Assembly: GCA_037176725.1 (NCBI GenBank)
Contig: JAZBRS010000075.1
Location: 75,084,001-75,148,000, forward strand
Source: Posidonia oceanica
Taxonomy: Eukaryota > Streptophyta > Magnoliopsida > Alismatales > Posidoniaceae
Length of the DNA stretch: 64,000 bases
Direction of reading: 5' to 3'
In this document: in pieces, positions 1 to 11,490 of the stretch
Layout of the letters: each line of letters opens with the position of its first letter
How positions within the stretch are numbered: the first letter of the stretch is position 1
Made by a program: the position numbers and the translations under genes
Notes under the pieces: model-generated
Databases searched by the model: none
Seen by the model: the letters and a program-made list of their open reading frames with translations, nothing else
What the model was told of the DNA's origin: nothing

Positions 1-259
1 CATTAGACACAGACAACTGAATCAAGGTTAATGCCTTTTCATCAAAATTCTTCTCACTGTTCCTCTTACATGGTGCTGGGTTTCATCTCCTTCCCAAGGA
101 TGGCTTTCTTCAACCCATTCTGGATCAAACAACCTCGCATCTTTATTTGCCACAAACCAAAGTTCACATCCCGGTTGAACTTCTCAATCTCGAATTTCAT
201 TGTTGACATCTTCACAAGAATAAACGAACAACCCAAAGCAACCAAGCTCTGATACCACT
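1..259 (-). mobile_element. Copia gag 5' remnant (copy A)
   Basis: On the minus strand from about 212 the peptide MSTMKFEIEKFNRDVNFGLW is visible, the usual start of Tork/TNT1-like Copia gag proteins, followed by KMRGCLIQNGLKKA. The element continues to the left beyond the window. It is the duplicated counterpart of 28658-28923. The preserved start codon lies just downstream of the primer site and LTR. Confidence 0.8.
246..257 (-). other. Copia primer-binding site (initiator tRNA-Met type)
   Basis: On the minus strand the sequence is TGGTATCAGAGC, the standard plant Copia primer site complementary to the 3' end of initiator tRNA-Met. It sits 2 bp from the LTR end at 260, as expected. Confidence 0.88.
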
Positions 260-835
260 TGTTGAGAAAAGGAATATGCACCTGGATTGAAAATATGAAT
301 TATAATACGGAATATTGTTGGAGAAAACGTGTGGACAATATGTAGAATCACACAAACCAACAACAAAACTCGTGGGAGAAGGAAATAGGGCAAAAGAAAG
401 AAAATGGAAAAAAGAAAACACACTAAAAAGAACACAGAGATTTATGTAGTTCATTCGAAGCCTACGTCCGTTGCGGTAGGCTATAAATATATAATCTGTG
501 TTTTAAGATTTTGTAACTTGATTTTTTGACTTGAAAACCTAGAGGGCGGCAGCTATAAATCTTCTAGACACCTTCTTCATCATTGTACTCCCAAAATCTA
601 GTGGATTTGATCTCCTCTTTGCCTGTGGACATAGATTTCGACCGAACCATGTAAATCTCTGTATTCTTTTTGGTGTGTTTCCTTTTTTTCCCTCTTCTTT
701 TTTTTCCCTATTTCCATCTTCCATGAGTTTTGTTAGTGGTTTGTGTGATTCTACATATGCTCCGCACATTTTTCAAACAATATTCTATGTTACAATCTAT
801 ATTTACAATATGAGTGCATTTTTGTATTTTCAACA
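260..835 (-). mobile_element. Copia 5' LTR (copy A)
   Basis: The LTR is 576 bp and bounded by the inverted repeat TGTTGA...TCAACA, with TG/CA ends. It is the counterpart of the LTR at 28924-29499, which has the same length. Because both LTRs have the same right flank, the insertion happened before the segmental duplication. Confidence 0.85.
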
Positions 836-2167
836 CCAATAATTCAAAGTCAATATCAATGTACATTTAGTTTGAACCTTACACATGATATCTTTAATGT
901 TGATGTTAATTTGAACAGCAGTCAATTGTATATCTCGACAATAAAGTAGACATTGATATTTTCTTGCTTTTGTACGACCCAAATTAGTAAACAAGAAATT
1001 CACGCAATCATCAATAAATGTAAAGATGAAATTAATCAGCTTTGGCTCAAGTGAAATGGGTCCAACAGTATCAATGTTACATTGATAAAAGTTGAATAGT
1101 AAGATAATTACGTAATGTGAATGGAGATGCTAATCAAATCCTATGACCTAATCCTAAATATAAAACACTTAGAAGACAGGCTGACAGTTGCGTACTCGGC
1201 CAAACTAGAGAGCCAATTCAAGGATTAATTGCTTTATTAAATGGGGAAGGAGGGAAGATGTTGGTTGTCTTCATGCACAAAGTAAACCCTTTCTTCCACT
1301 GTCCAGTCATGTTACTAAGATCTCATCGTATCCAGTCTTGCCGTACGAAAGGTTTGGAAATTAATACATGGCAGTTGTCTCACGCATGATCAGATATGTG
1401 GATCTTATGTATTTTCAAGGACACTGCAGTAGTAGAAGACGTGGAAGAAAGAAGGAAAGAGGAAGAAAAAGACCCAGAAGAACGGAAAGAATAGACGTGC
1501 ACATAGTTGGGCCACTGCTTGCTGGCTGCTGTCTCCAATCAGAGACCCATGTGGATTAATGACTGAGCTGGATTAATAATTTAAGTATGCATGAATCAAT
1601 GGCTGGACCCTGAAATTAATCATATTACACCATCTAAGTATCCTACAAGAAGTATATATAATTGTCTTGGTAGTATTATTTATAGTTTTGATGGAACCAC
1701 AATGTCAATATATCCCAAACCAATAATTTGTGCTACGAGATTTGATCTGTTACTACATGCCATATGGCACAGTTGCCATTCTATCTTCCTTCTCATTGAG
1801 TCATTTAGGTAATTGGAGGGTCACAACTCACAATATAGAATGCTGGACTAGTCAATCTCGTGATTTTATACAAATACATAATGCCCAGATCAGATGATTT
1901 GCTGATAATTACCTTAAATTTTGTCATTGCCTTACAAAGCATGTCTTTTACAGTTTTACTTTACTTGTAAATATTTTACTGTTCATGGAATCTACATCTG
2001 ACAAATCATTCAGGTTCGGTTGCGAATGCTATCTATAGTACCCATGACAGGCTAGCCAAGTATTGTCAACATTTCACTGTATTAAAAATTCAATAGCACG
2101 AGGGGCGGTGGAAATATCGGTTAAGAATGCTGTCTATGGGAAGCTACATAAGATTCTACTGTTTATG
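836..2167. other. Duplicated intergenic DNA
   Basis: No coding potential is convincing here. The stretch is AT-rich and collinear with 29500-30807. A 63-codon Arg-rich reading frame near 1368-1559 is also present in copy B with several changes, but shows no family resemblance and no codon-level conservation. Confidence 0.6.
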
Positions 2168-2472
2168 ATTTAGGTTCTGTTTGATAAAAAATTTAAAATA
2201 GATTTTATATATACAATCTTAATTATGTGTAAATAAGTTGAAATGGAATATTTATAAGATTATATATATATAATTTGTTTAATGTAAAAGATAGATTCTT
2301 CTATAATTAATCTAATATTAGATTCTTAAAAAAATATATAAAAATATAATAAATTTTGTCTCGATTAATGTATAGAATCGATCATTTTAACAGATATTTA
2401 GTTTAATTAATGATTATATTAAGATTCTAAGACAATTTATAAACCTAAAATTTTAACCAAAGAATCTTAAAA
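2168..2472. mobile_element. AT-rich MITE 1 (copy A)
   Basis: A foldback element of about 300 bp. The left end reads TAGGTTCTGTTTGATAAAA and the reverse complement of the right end begins AGATTCTTTGGTTAAAATTT. It is about 80% AT. A related copy lies at 3060-3362, and both recur in copy B. A target duplication is not clear. Confidence 0.55.
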
Positions 2473-3059
2473 CTACTTTAGCGGAGAAGATAAGAGTCAT
2501 TCATGATCCTAGGCAATTAACAAAGATAAGACGGAAATTATATTTAAGTTGTGGACATGTTTCAACAATATTTTTTCCCTAGATCTCATCAAAGGGGAGC
2601 CGTGACTTGCAGGCACATCGAGAATTGAGGCCATATGCCATCTGTCATGAACCAATTGAGTGGAACTATAGATGAAATGATGGTAATGATAATAATAGAA
2701 GGGTTGATGAATTGAGGATTGGATTGAAATGCATGTGCTTGGGACACGAGAGAGATCTAATCAACACTCGAAGGTGTTCCTGCAATTAACGGCAGTCACT
2801 TCATTAGGATTGATATATTGCAATGACGAGGATAGGAATCAAGACACAGGTGCAACTTCAGATAATGAAAGCATGCGTGCATGGGTCAGGGTCATTTATT
2901 AGTTGATCACATGAAATGATGGGATTTGATGGCATTAAATTGAAGGTTTTGAATACCTAAGGAATCGACAGGTTCTGGTATTGATTATATCTAGATGTCT
3001 CCCATGCTATGATATTGACTTCCTTTGAAGTCATGCAAAACGAACAGAAAAAATTATAA
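2473..3059. other. Intergenic DNA between two MITEs
   Basis: Nothing recognisable beyond its match to 31108-31699. It contains no reading frame of note. Confidence 0.5.
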
Positions 3060-3362
3060 GATTAAGATTCTGTTTTGGAAAAAATTTAGAATAGATTTTA
3101 GATATATAATCCTAACACTGTATATGTAAATCAATGTAAATAATTATAAAATTATGAATGTAAAATCTATTTAATGTAAAAAATAAATTTTTTATAATCA
3201 ATTTAGTATTATATTTTTAAATAAAATATAAAAATATAATCAATTTTATCTCGATCAATATATAAAATCTATTATTTGAATAGATACTTGGTTTAACTAA
3301 TAATCATATCAACATTTTAAAATAATCTACAAATTTAAAATATTTTCCGGATAGAACCTATG
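3060..3362. mobile_element. AT-rich MITE 2 (copy A)
   Basis: Same family as the element at 2168-2472. The left end is AGATTCTGTTTTGGAAAAAA and the reverse complement of the right end reads TAGGTTCTATCCGGAAAATA. The internal motif TTTATCTCGATCAATATATA is shared in similar form with MITE 1. It is present again at 31700-31999. Confidence 0.55.
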
Positions 3363-3363
3363 A

Positions 3364-3605
3364 CCTGTTGTAATATCGAGAGGAAGCTGATTTTCCTCCT
3401 ATCGACAAAAGGATGGACTACTAATCATGTTTTCCACAGCTATAATCAATCACAAGACACACCACACAGTGAACGTTCGATTAAGGCCTAATGTAATATT
3501 GAGAGGAGCTAATTTTCCTTCTATTGACAAAAGAGTGGACTACTGTCACCTTTTCCACAGCTATAATCATTCACAAGACACGTCACATAATGAACAAGGT
3601 TCCCA
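3364..3605. repeat. Two-unit degenerate tandem repeat, about 123 bp
   Basis: Two diverged direct repeats start at 3364 and 3487. Both contain a variant of TAATATCGAGAGGA, then GACAAAAG..TGGACTAC and TTTTCCACAGCTATAATCA. The same pair is at 32002-32226 in copy B, so it predates the duplication. Confidence 0.75.
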
Positions 3606-3971
3606 CTTGCATGTCATACCATAGCTAATTAGATGGACTCGATCGTGTATATTTTTCCATAAATTATATATATATATAGGTAAATTATCATTTAATGTTC
3701 GATCTTTTTTTTGAATGTGAGGTTTTTTATCTATTACTCTCTATTATTTATTTAACAGTTGAGATTGAAAATGGTTTTTAATAGATTTATTTGCATGTGA
3801 TGGTCAAAGTATTAATGAAGTCCAAGACTTTTTCTTAGACGACGTATATGGTGTTGATTTTGAAGAAGTTACCTGCACTTGGATTCACGTTTTGTTTAAA
3901 ACACATGATGGCTGACCACTATATGGGAGACTGTTGGACTTCTACACATGTTTTGACTGTTAACCAAGTAT
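3606..3971. other. Duplicated non-coding DNA left of the solo LTR
   Basis: Matches 32227-32610. It contains a TATATATATATAGG stretch and a short open frame that in copy B is 92 codons long (32430-32708) and is here broken by the LTR insertion. That frame resembles no family I know. Confidence 0.5.
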
Positions 3972-4739
3972 GTATGTGTAGTAATCCCAATCAGAATTAG
4001 ACGTACTATTAGCGGCTAAGTCCGAGGAGGAGGGTTCAACTCGAAAACACTTAAAACAGAGGAGAAAAGATAAGAAAAGAAGAAGATAAGACAATTCAGA
4101 GTCGCCACTGTGTCTATTATCGGGAGACAAGGAAAATCGGAGGAAATGCGTGAATTAACACGCAAAACCAAGCAAGAAATGCAAAGCAAAGCAATGTAAA
4201 GGAAAACAAATGCAAATGCATGCAAATAAGCTGACTCATGCCTAAGATAAGGGCAATATGGTCATTGCGGGCCAAAAGACTGGGCAAGGACTCCTGTTAC
4301 GTGCGGGGAAGGTGTTAGGCACCCCCGACACGCCCGAGAATCGGTCTTTCTAGGCTTACGCTCGCATACGCAGGGATATGCAGGTTTGAATGCCTAAACG
4401 CCAATGAATGCCTGAATGAATGCTCATAGGTGTGCTCTAAGTGGTGGGATGCAATGCAAGGAAAGTAAACGTGCAGTCTAAGTGCTCAGCAGCGCTGTCT
4501 GTGTTCCGAACCGGACGAAACCTGGCTCATGAGAACTCCAGGCAGTAAGCATCACTGCCCTATATGCAAATGCAAGCGAAAAAAGCAAAACGACGGTAAA
4601 ACCAAGCAATGCAGGCGACATGCAAGAGAAAACGGCGTAAAACACGCGAAACAATGCGAGAAACGAGAATGGCACGTGAAACGGTGCAAGAAAACAAGAT
4701 CGTCATGCAGAACAGTGCGAGAAAGCGAAGCGGCACGCA

Positions 4740-4930
4740 AAACGGTGCGAAAGACAAAGCGGGCACGCAAAACGGTGCCAAAAGCGAAGCGGGTGCGCAG
4801 AACGGCGCCAAAAACAAATCTGGCACGCGAAACGGTGCCAAAAACAAAGCGGACACGCGAAACGGTGCCAAGAGCGAAACGGACACGCAAAACGGTGCCA
4901 AGAGCGAAGCGGGCACGCAAAACGGTGCCA
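4740..4930. repeat. 30-bp tandem array inside the LTR
   Basis: Seven units spaced at about 30 bp, with the core AACGGTGCCAAAAACAAAGC followed by GGRCACGCR. Cognate arrays lie at 48905-49063 and about 62000-62225. The long Cys/Phe- and Arg/Lys-rich frames here arise only because 30 is a multiple of 3. Confidence 0.88.
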
Positions 4931-6030
4931 AAGATGGCGAAATAAAACATCGGTAAAATCATGCAGATGCAAATGCAAGGAGAGAGGACAAGAGAAGCGA
5001 AAGGAGAAGCAAACAGTGCGTGTGTGAGAACAGACACTATTTAAGGGCCACGCAGAGTAGGTGTGAAGACCTACAATGGGGAGAATAAGCAAGTGGGGGG
5101 ATTACCACTGTTTTGTGACTGTTTCCCACTAAACCGCCCCACGATGTGCCTCGCACGCTGCCCAAAGCTCGCGGTGCGATTAAATCGTGGAAAAGGCGGA
5201 AGAAAGTCGTAATTAGTGGTGAATCCAGGGGAAACGCAACACAAAACATTTGGGAATACGCGAAAAAGGGGAGCAAAATTGATAGATAAGAAGAGGAAGT
5301 CCTATTCTACATGTTCGAGAAAACAGAAAGCGGAAACGATGCATGTAATGCAAATGGTCTGCAAATGAGATGCTGTGCAGGGGTTCAGGAGGACTTACCT
5401 GGGAGATCTGAAGCCTGATTTGAGATCTGCTTGGTCCATGCTGAAGAGTGCTTCGCCGGGGTCGTTTAGGTAGCTTGGTTGAGAAGATCCAACGGTCGGA
5501 TCGGAAGATATCCCGGCTTCAAGGCAGAGGGGCCAGAACAGGGGAGAAGAATAGATCTAAGTGTAAAGGAGGTCCTAGGGGTGTGTAAAACAGGTCCTCC
5601 CCTATGAATGGGAGCTAGGAGTGTTTAAGTGTGTGCAAAGGATGCCAAATGCAAGAATGCATGAATGCAATGCATGCAGAATGCAAGAAAAGATTTAGGG
5701 GTGATTTTTCAAAAAATTGGGGACTTAAATGCAATTTTTGAAAGGATGGGGGTCTAAATGCAAAGATTTTGAAAAGTTTAGGGCTTTTATGCAAGGATTT
5801 TGAAAAAAGGAGAGTCTGAATGTAATTTTACAAAATGCAGGGTTTAAAATGCAATTTTCCAAGATAGATACGCATCAGGGCAAGTTTTGAAATCATATGG
5901 GAGGTTAACATGCAATTTTGAAATCAACAGGGTCCAAAATGCAATTTTGCAAGCAAAACAGGGGTCTAAGTGGGTCTGGGAATGCAAGTAGGGGACCTAC
6001 ATGCGATTTTTAAATCATGCAAGGTCTAAA

Positions 6031-6330
6031 ATGCAATTTTATAAGCGAAGTATGCATTTAAATGATTTCTATAAGCATGCAGAGGACCTATGTGCAATTT
6101 TCAAATCATGCATGGTCAAAAATGCAATTTTATAAGCAAAATATGCATTTAACTGACAGGCAGAGGGCTAATATGCAATTTTCAAATCATGCAGGGTCAA
6201 AAATGCAATTTTATAAGCAAAATATGCATTTAAATGACAGGCAGAGGGCTAATATGCAATTTTCAAATCATGTAGGGTCAAAAATGCAATTTTATAAGCA
6301 AAATATGCATTTAAATGTATGCTGTGCATG
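6031..6330. repeat. 81-bp tandem array inside the LTR
   Basis: Units begin with ATGCAATTTTATAAGC at 6031, 6122, 6203 and 6284; the last spacings are exactly 81 bp. Each contains ATATGCATTTAAATGA and GGGTCAAAAATGCAA. Degenerate versions of the motif (ATGCAATTTT, roughly every 40-90 bp) extend back to about 5700. The left LTR at 49690-50200 and, inverted, 62700-63260 carry the same pattern. Confidence 0.8.
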
Positions 6331-6779
6331 ATGAAGGACCTACATGCAAAAATAAAAAAGTATGGGGGACAAGATGCAATGCAGTAAGAAAAATTGAAAA
6401 ATAAAAGCCTAAGTTGACAGATCAGAGGACTAAATTGGAAATAAGGAAAACAACTGGGATTAAATTTGTAATTTACTAAGGTAAAAATGAAACATTAAAT
6501 CAGATGAATGATGGCAGGACTAACATGCAATAATGAAAAATTGGAGGGCCAGAATCAAATTAATTACTTAAGGAAAGCACAGTAAAAGGACTGACATGTA
6601 ATTAGCCAATTATATGGATTTTTCATGCAATTCCATATGATTTTAATTCAGAATTAAATAGATTTAAACAGATGAAGGACCTGAGTGTAATAAAGCGAAA
6701 ACAGAGACCAATAATGCAATATATGGTAAAATAGCATAGTTAACAGAAAATAAAAGCATAGTGTTGCACAGGGCTTCGA

Positions 6780-8420
6780 CCACTGTAGCAGTTGCTACCA
6801 GTGGCCGATAGGGGAAGCAGGGGGGTGCTGGCGAGGCGTAGTCCGGCGGGCGAGCTTCACCAGGGCTTGACGGAGGCCGGAACAGCGTCGACGAGCAGCG
6901 ACGCTGCCTGGAGCAGGTCGGAGGAGACGCCGGAGGTCTGCAGACCTACTCGGAGGCAGGCCGGTCGATCAGCGTAGCGTCGGCGAGATCTGATGGCAGG
7001 GGCATGCTTCCGGGGTCCGTGCGCAGCTGGGGCGCCTGTTGGAGGGACGTTCTGCAGACCGGAGCGACGAGACGAGCTCGAAGCTCGCCGGAGAAGACGG
7101 AGTTGATCCGGAGTTGACTCGGCGCAGGAGAGAGAGAGATCCTAGTCTAATAGGCGGAAAAGTAAGAGAGGAGGGAGACTAATCTACTGGTGAAGAAAAA
7201 CACCTGATTCGCTGGCTGGAGCGTCCCCTCGACGTGGGTGTCTTTTGCAGAGGCCGGCGAGCTTGGTTCGGCTGCTGCGGGCGTCGTCTGCAGCTCGCGA
7301 GGATCAGAGTCGCTTCCACGGAGCCCTCCAGTGCTTCTCAGATGCCTGGACGCGAGCTCTGAAGACCGATGGAAGGATTGGGATTTTTTGGGTGCACAGA
7401 GATAGCCGGAGACGGGGGGAGGTGTTCACTGCTCCTCAGGCCAAATGGGAGCTGCCGGTGGGCTTCTGGAGGCTGGGTGAGTGCTTCTGGGCGGTTGAAT
7501 TGGGTCGTGGTGGACTGGAGAGGAAGATGGCGGCTAGGTCGATTTTCTGGAAGGAATTGGGCTAAGTGTTTGAAGTGGAGGGTTCGGCCTGTGAGGGGGG
7601 GGAAGGCTGGGGTTCAGGTGGTCTGAGATGGTGGTGTTCTGGTGGTTTGCTGGGAGAAGTTTGGGAAGATTTGGGGCTCAGTAGAGGTGGCAATTTTGGA
7701 AGGAGTGGCGTTGGGTTGCTGCTGTGTTTTCAGGGTGACTGGGAGTGTTTTCAGGGATGGCTCTGGTCGTGGAAGGAAGGGAAGGAATGCTGGGATTCTG
7801 GGTGGATTTGGGGGATGAATTGAAGGAAGTTTGAGGACTGATGGAGGCTCTGATGTGGTCGGGAAAGAAGAGAGGGAAGAGCTGGTTCTTGCAGTGGAAG
7901 AAGGAAGGGATTTGGGTGCTGGGAATTCTTTTGATTCCTTTGCTCTCTCTTAGACGACAAAAGACAGAAGAGGAGGGAATGAAGTGCTAGTTTTAACAGA
8001 GGAGGAAGTAGAGCTGCGTGCGAGCTGCGGAATTCAAATCCATCGGCGCGGAGACTGCAGCTGATTGGAGAGGAGAACGGCGAGACGACAGGCAGTAACT
8101 GCTCACCGGAAAAGGCGTTGAGAGACGAGAGAGGAGAAGCGAGCTGTTGCTGAGGAGATCGGGAGGGAGAAGCGAAGTTGAATTTCAAAGAAGATCGCGG
8201 GAAGAAGAAGAAGCTGAAGAGGAAGAAGAAGAAGAAGGAGGGAAGAAGGGGAGACTGTGGCTGCGTGCGGGCCGGGCCTTGCTGAAAAAAGGAAAAAAAA
8301 AAAAAAAGAAAGAAGGGAGGAAAGGAGAGGAGCGGGCCGGACTGGGCCTAGGAAAAGGAAAAAAAGGAAAAATAGAAAGAAATGAAGAAAGGAAGGAAGG
8401 GAAAGATGGATGGAAAGAAG
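6780..8420. other. GC-rich island within the giant LTR
   Basis: This part is strikingly GC-rich beside AT-rich flanks, then purine-rich (GGAAGAAGAAGA) up to about 8420. The equivalent region in the 3' LTR is 50670-52290. Reading frames such as 7245-7565 are not preserved there, so I read it as non-coding, perhaps the promoter or leader part of the LTR. That function is a guess. Confidence 0.5.
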
Positions 8421-9924
8421 AAAAATTAAAATAGATAAAAATAAAATAAAAATAGAAAAGGTTTTTAGAGTGATTGTGTTTTAAGTTAGGACTTTGATTA
8501 AGTTTTTTTTTTAATGATTGTTTTTGGTTAGTTAATTGGGTTTAAAGGGATTTTAGTTTTGATTAGGGTTTTTAGGGTTTTCTTTGTTTTGTTTTGTGCT
8601 TGATTTTGATTAAAAGTTTGTTAAGTCTTTTAAGTTATTTTTTAATTATGTTTTTCTTGTTAAGTACTTGAGATGTTAATTAGGATTTTTTAAAGTTTGT
8701 TTTTGAATTAATTAGAGTGGGTTTTAGATTTTTGGATTTTAGTCTTTCTTTCTTAAGTCTTCTTTGATTTGTGTTTCTTTTTCGATTTTTGTTTGTTAAG
8801 TTCTTTTAATATATATATTTTTTTGTTAGGTCTTCTTGTTAAGTTTTTAGTTAAGTGTTTTTAAATTTTGATTGTTTGTTTTTATTTTTTAATTAAGTTT
8901 TCAATTTTTCTCTTTTAGAGTTATTAAATTTAAGTTTTTCCTTAATTACTAACCTTAGTATTTCTTAAGTATTTTCTTTCTTTTAGGATCTGTTTTCTTA
9001 ATTGTTTTTCTAATAGAATTATACTTTCACTTGTTTTGATTACATTTTGGTCTTTTCCTTGATTTTACAGCATTTTCCTTTTGTTTGTTTTGCATTTTTT
9101 TTAAGTTACATTCTTAATTTTCCATTTTAGCTAGATTTAGTTGGGTTTAGGTTTTTAATTGTTTGTTTAATGTTTTTAATTATTTTTCTTAGGGTTTTGG
9201 TTTGTTTTCCTTTTGTTTTAGAGTTTTAGAGGTTTTTAAGGATTTTTTAGGGATTTAGTAAAGGAAAGGAAAAGAAAAGGAAAAGGAAGAGGAAAAGGGA
9301 GAAATGGAGGAGTAAAGAGGAAAGAGAAGGGTTTGAAAGAAAATAATTTTGAAGGTCAAAGAAAATGCTAAAAATAAGATAAAACTAGGAATAAGATTGA
9401 GAACAAATGGAAGCACAAAGGGGGCCCACAGCCAGACAAGAAAAAGAGAGAGAAGGGGGGAAAAGAAGGAGGATAATCAGGAGAGAGAGAGGAGAGAGAA
9501 AAGAATAATCCAAGAGAGAGAAAAGGATAATTTGAGTAAATGGGCAACATTTGGGGAATGTGTAGCCTAGGGTTTCTAGTGTTGGTCCTAGGGCTTTGGC
9601 TTAGTTTTGAGAAAGTTTTGGAAGGATTTTGAGGTGTAGAAAAAGGGTAGTTTTACCTAGGTTTTCTAGGATTTTTGGGAGTGGTTTTGGGTTGGAAGTT
9701 TCTAAGTGTTTGGGTAGGTTTGCTAAGTAGGGGGTGATGGGTTTTCCTATGGTTCTTGGGTAAGTTTTGGGCTAGGAACAGGGGTGTAAGCTTAGGTCAA
9801 GTTTAGGCTTGTTTTGAAGGGTAAGATGAAAAGGATTGTGTAGTTTTGACCTAGGTTTGGATCCAGAAGTCACCAGAAGATCCCAATTGATTCAAGCCTG
9901 TCAAAATGGGGTGTCAACAGTATG

Positions 9925-10118
9925 ATTATAGGTGCAACTCTTTATCATGGATTACATGCAGAGTGTTGGCATTCTTTAGGTATTGATGGTGATACTAAAT
10001 TTCTCCTTGATTGCTAAAGGAGAATGTTTGGAAGTTCATTTTGTGCTCGTGAAGAAGAGGCCAGTAGGTTAGTATGTTTGTTGAATTTTTTTCATTTTTT
10101 TTTCGTGATAAGTTTCAT
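9925..10118. other. Duplicated DNA right of the solo LTR
   Basis: Continues copy A after the insertion and matches 32616-32809. The short frame shared with copy B ends with LGIDG.TKFLLDC. No known family is recognised. Confidence 0.5.
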
Positions 10119-10375
10119 TGTTTGACGATATTTCTGTATCATCCGAGTTTCTCCACATGTTTATAGCTTATTTCATTATTGAATTTTTTCATTTTTTTTC
10201 GTCATATGTTTTATTGTTTGACGATATTTCTGTATCACTTGAGTTTGTTCATAAGTTTATAGCTTATTTCATTGTTGAATTTTTTCTTTTTTTTTTCATC
10301 ATATGTTTCATTATTTAACGATATTTCTGTATCACCCGAATTTGTCCATATGTTTATAGCTTATTTCATTGTTAC
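10119..10375. repeat. Three-unit tandem repeat, about 97 bp (copy A)
   Basis: Units start at 10119, 10216 and about 10312, each with the core ACGATATTTCTGTATCA followed by ATGTTTATAGCTTATTTC. The same triple is at 32810-33060 in copy B. Confidence 0.8.
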
Positions 10376-11357
10376 AGTTTCCTGATGCCGACTTTTTTGT
10401 TACAGTTTACATTTTTTAACTATTTAGTTTTAGTTTTCGTATTACAATTCAGTGGTTACAATTATTCTGTTAATGTGTTGTAGCAACAGTTAAATATGCT
10501 TGATAATGATTAATGTTTGAAAAGCTAGAAGTCTTTCAGTAGAAGTTGGATACGTATTTTATCGTTATAACAATTTCAAAAGAAACAGATTTCCACTTTA
10601 GCGTTACGTTAACAATTATTGTCCTTTATTTTAGTTATAGCTTTACGAGTGTTTGAATTTCATTATGTCTATCTATCTCCATATTACGTCTCAGTGTTAC
10701 GGAAACGCTTTTAATTTTCAATTTTATTTTCAGTTTTGGTATTATGTTTCAGAGTTTTTTTTTTTGTTAAGTTAACAATTTTTGTCTATTATTTAATATA
10801 TTGATCTTACCAATCTGTGAATTTTATTATGAATATTCATCTCAAATTGATGGTACGATTTTAAATCCACGAAAAAAATTACGATTTCAGTGTTACGTTA
10901 ACAATTTAATATTTTAGTTTTAGTTTTGCTATTACGTATAATTTATTGTATTTATGTTAATGTTTATCACTGTTTTATTGTATCAATTTTCCTATCACTA
11001 TACTGTACTTATTTACCCCATGTCTTTTTAGGTACGTTTGGTATAAATATTTCTTCTTTTTTAATAATGGGTGCACCCCGACCAAGTACCTCCGCCACCA
11101 AAAGTCCATCATGAAGTCACAACAGAATGCGCTGCCACAATGCTATTCTACGGGCTACTGTTCTCGATGACGAATCTAGTGGTGTGCGTGCAGCAGCTGA
11201 ACTAGAGGATCAAGAGGTTGAAGAGCCAGGATTGAGGTGGAGGGATGCCAATCTGGAGCCCTAGGCATGGTATATGCCGATCTCGGTGACTATTTCTTCA
11301 TCTTGTGAATGTAGCCAGTGATTCACTAATAATTTTATTACTTCCTTGCAACTACAG
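10376..11357. other. AT-rich DNA upstream of the RCC2-like exon (copy A)
   Basis: Poly-T-rich and without coding signal, except a short GC-richer piece at about 11065-11280. It could be read as GAPRPSTSATKSPS, but stops interrupt it in both copies. It may be a degraded exon of unknown origin. Confidence 0.4.
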
Positions 11358-11490
11358 TTGGCAATATTTCTTATTTATGCACTATTTTTATCTGGTAGAA
11401 GTAATACGATTGTGGTAACTGATGAAGGGAAAACGTTTGCATTTCGATGGAATAAGCATGGACAGTTGGGATCTGGTTCGGTAAAAAATG
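11358..11490 (+). pseudogene. RCC2-like (RCC1 repeat) exon fragment, copy A
   Basis: After an ACAG acceptor, the frame reads SGRSNTIVVTDEGKTFAFRW, then NKHGQLGSGSVKN, and ends at a GT donor at 11491. This resembles plant RCC2 homologues, where a comparable HTVVV..G..LAFGWNKHGQLG stretch lies in an RCC1 blade. The usual FGWN is FRWN here. Neighbouring blades are not found before or after it, so this is an isolated exon and cannot make a propeller. Function of the source gene: RCC1-family guanine-nucleotide exchange or mitotic factor. The match is from memory of the family. Confidence 0.6.

Larger units (their letters stand above)
3977..9919 (-). mobile_element. Solo LTR of a Tat/Ogre-like element, 5,943 bp
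   Basis: Plus-strand ends are TGTAGTAATCCC and GGGTGTCAACA (TG/CA). It is flanked by the perfect 5-bp duplication GTATG at 3972-3976 and 9920-9924. Copy B at 32611-32615 has a single GTATG, which is the empty site. The interior is collinear with the 3' LTR at 48886-53215 and its first 0.9 kb with the 5' LTR at 61318-62447, so all of it is LTR. It contains a 30-bp array (4740-4930), an 81-bp array (6031-6330), a GC-rich island (about 6780-8420) and an AT/G-rich 3' part. No reading frame is conserved between the LTR copies. The orientation, taken from the intact element, is minus. Confidence 0.93.

Noticed and set aside
1368..1559. Arg-rich 63-codon frame found in both duplicated copies
   Set aside because: Conservation only reflects the recent duplication. 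Changes are not concentrated at third positions and no family is recognised.
4529..5092. Long overlapping frames on both strands (up to 161 codons) in the LTR
   Set aside because: They are produced by the 30-bp tandem array, whose period is a multiple of three, so all frames stay open. The peptides are simple repeats and other LTR copies do not keep the frames.
7245..8434. GC-rich open frames in the giant LTR (for example 7245-7565, 8147-8434)
   Set aside because: The cognate region 50670-52290 does not preserve them, and the peptides are low-complexity.
3977..9919. Reading the insertion as a complete element with short LTRs
   Set aside because: Collinearity over its length with the LTR ending beside the polypurine tract at 53215, and with the LTR start beside the primer site at 61318, shows that it is one LTR.
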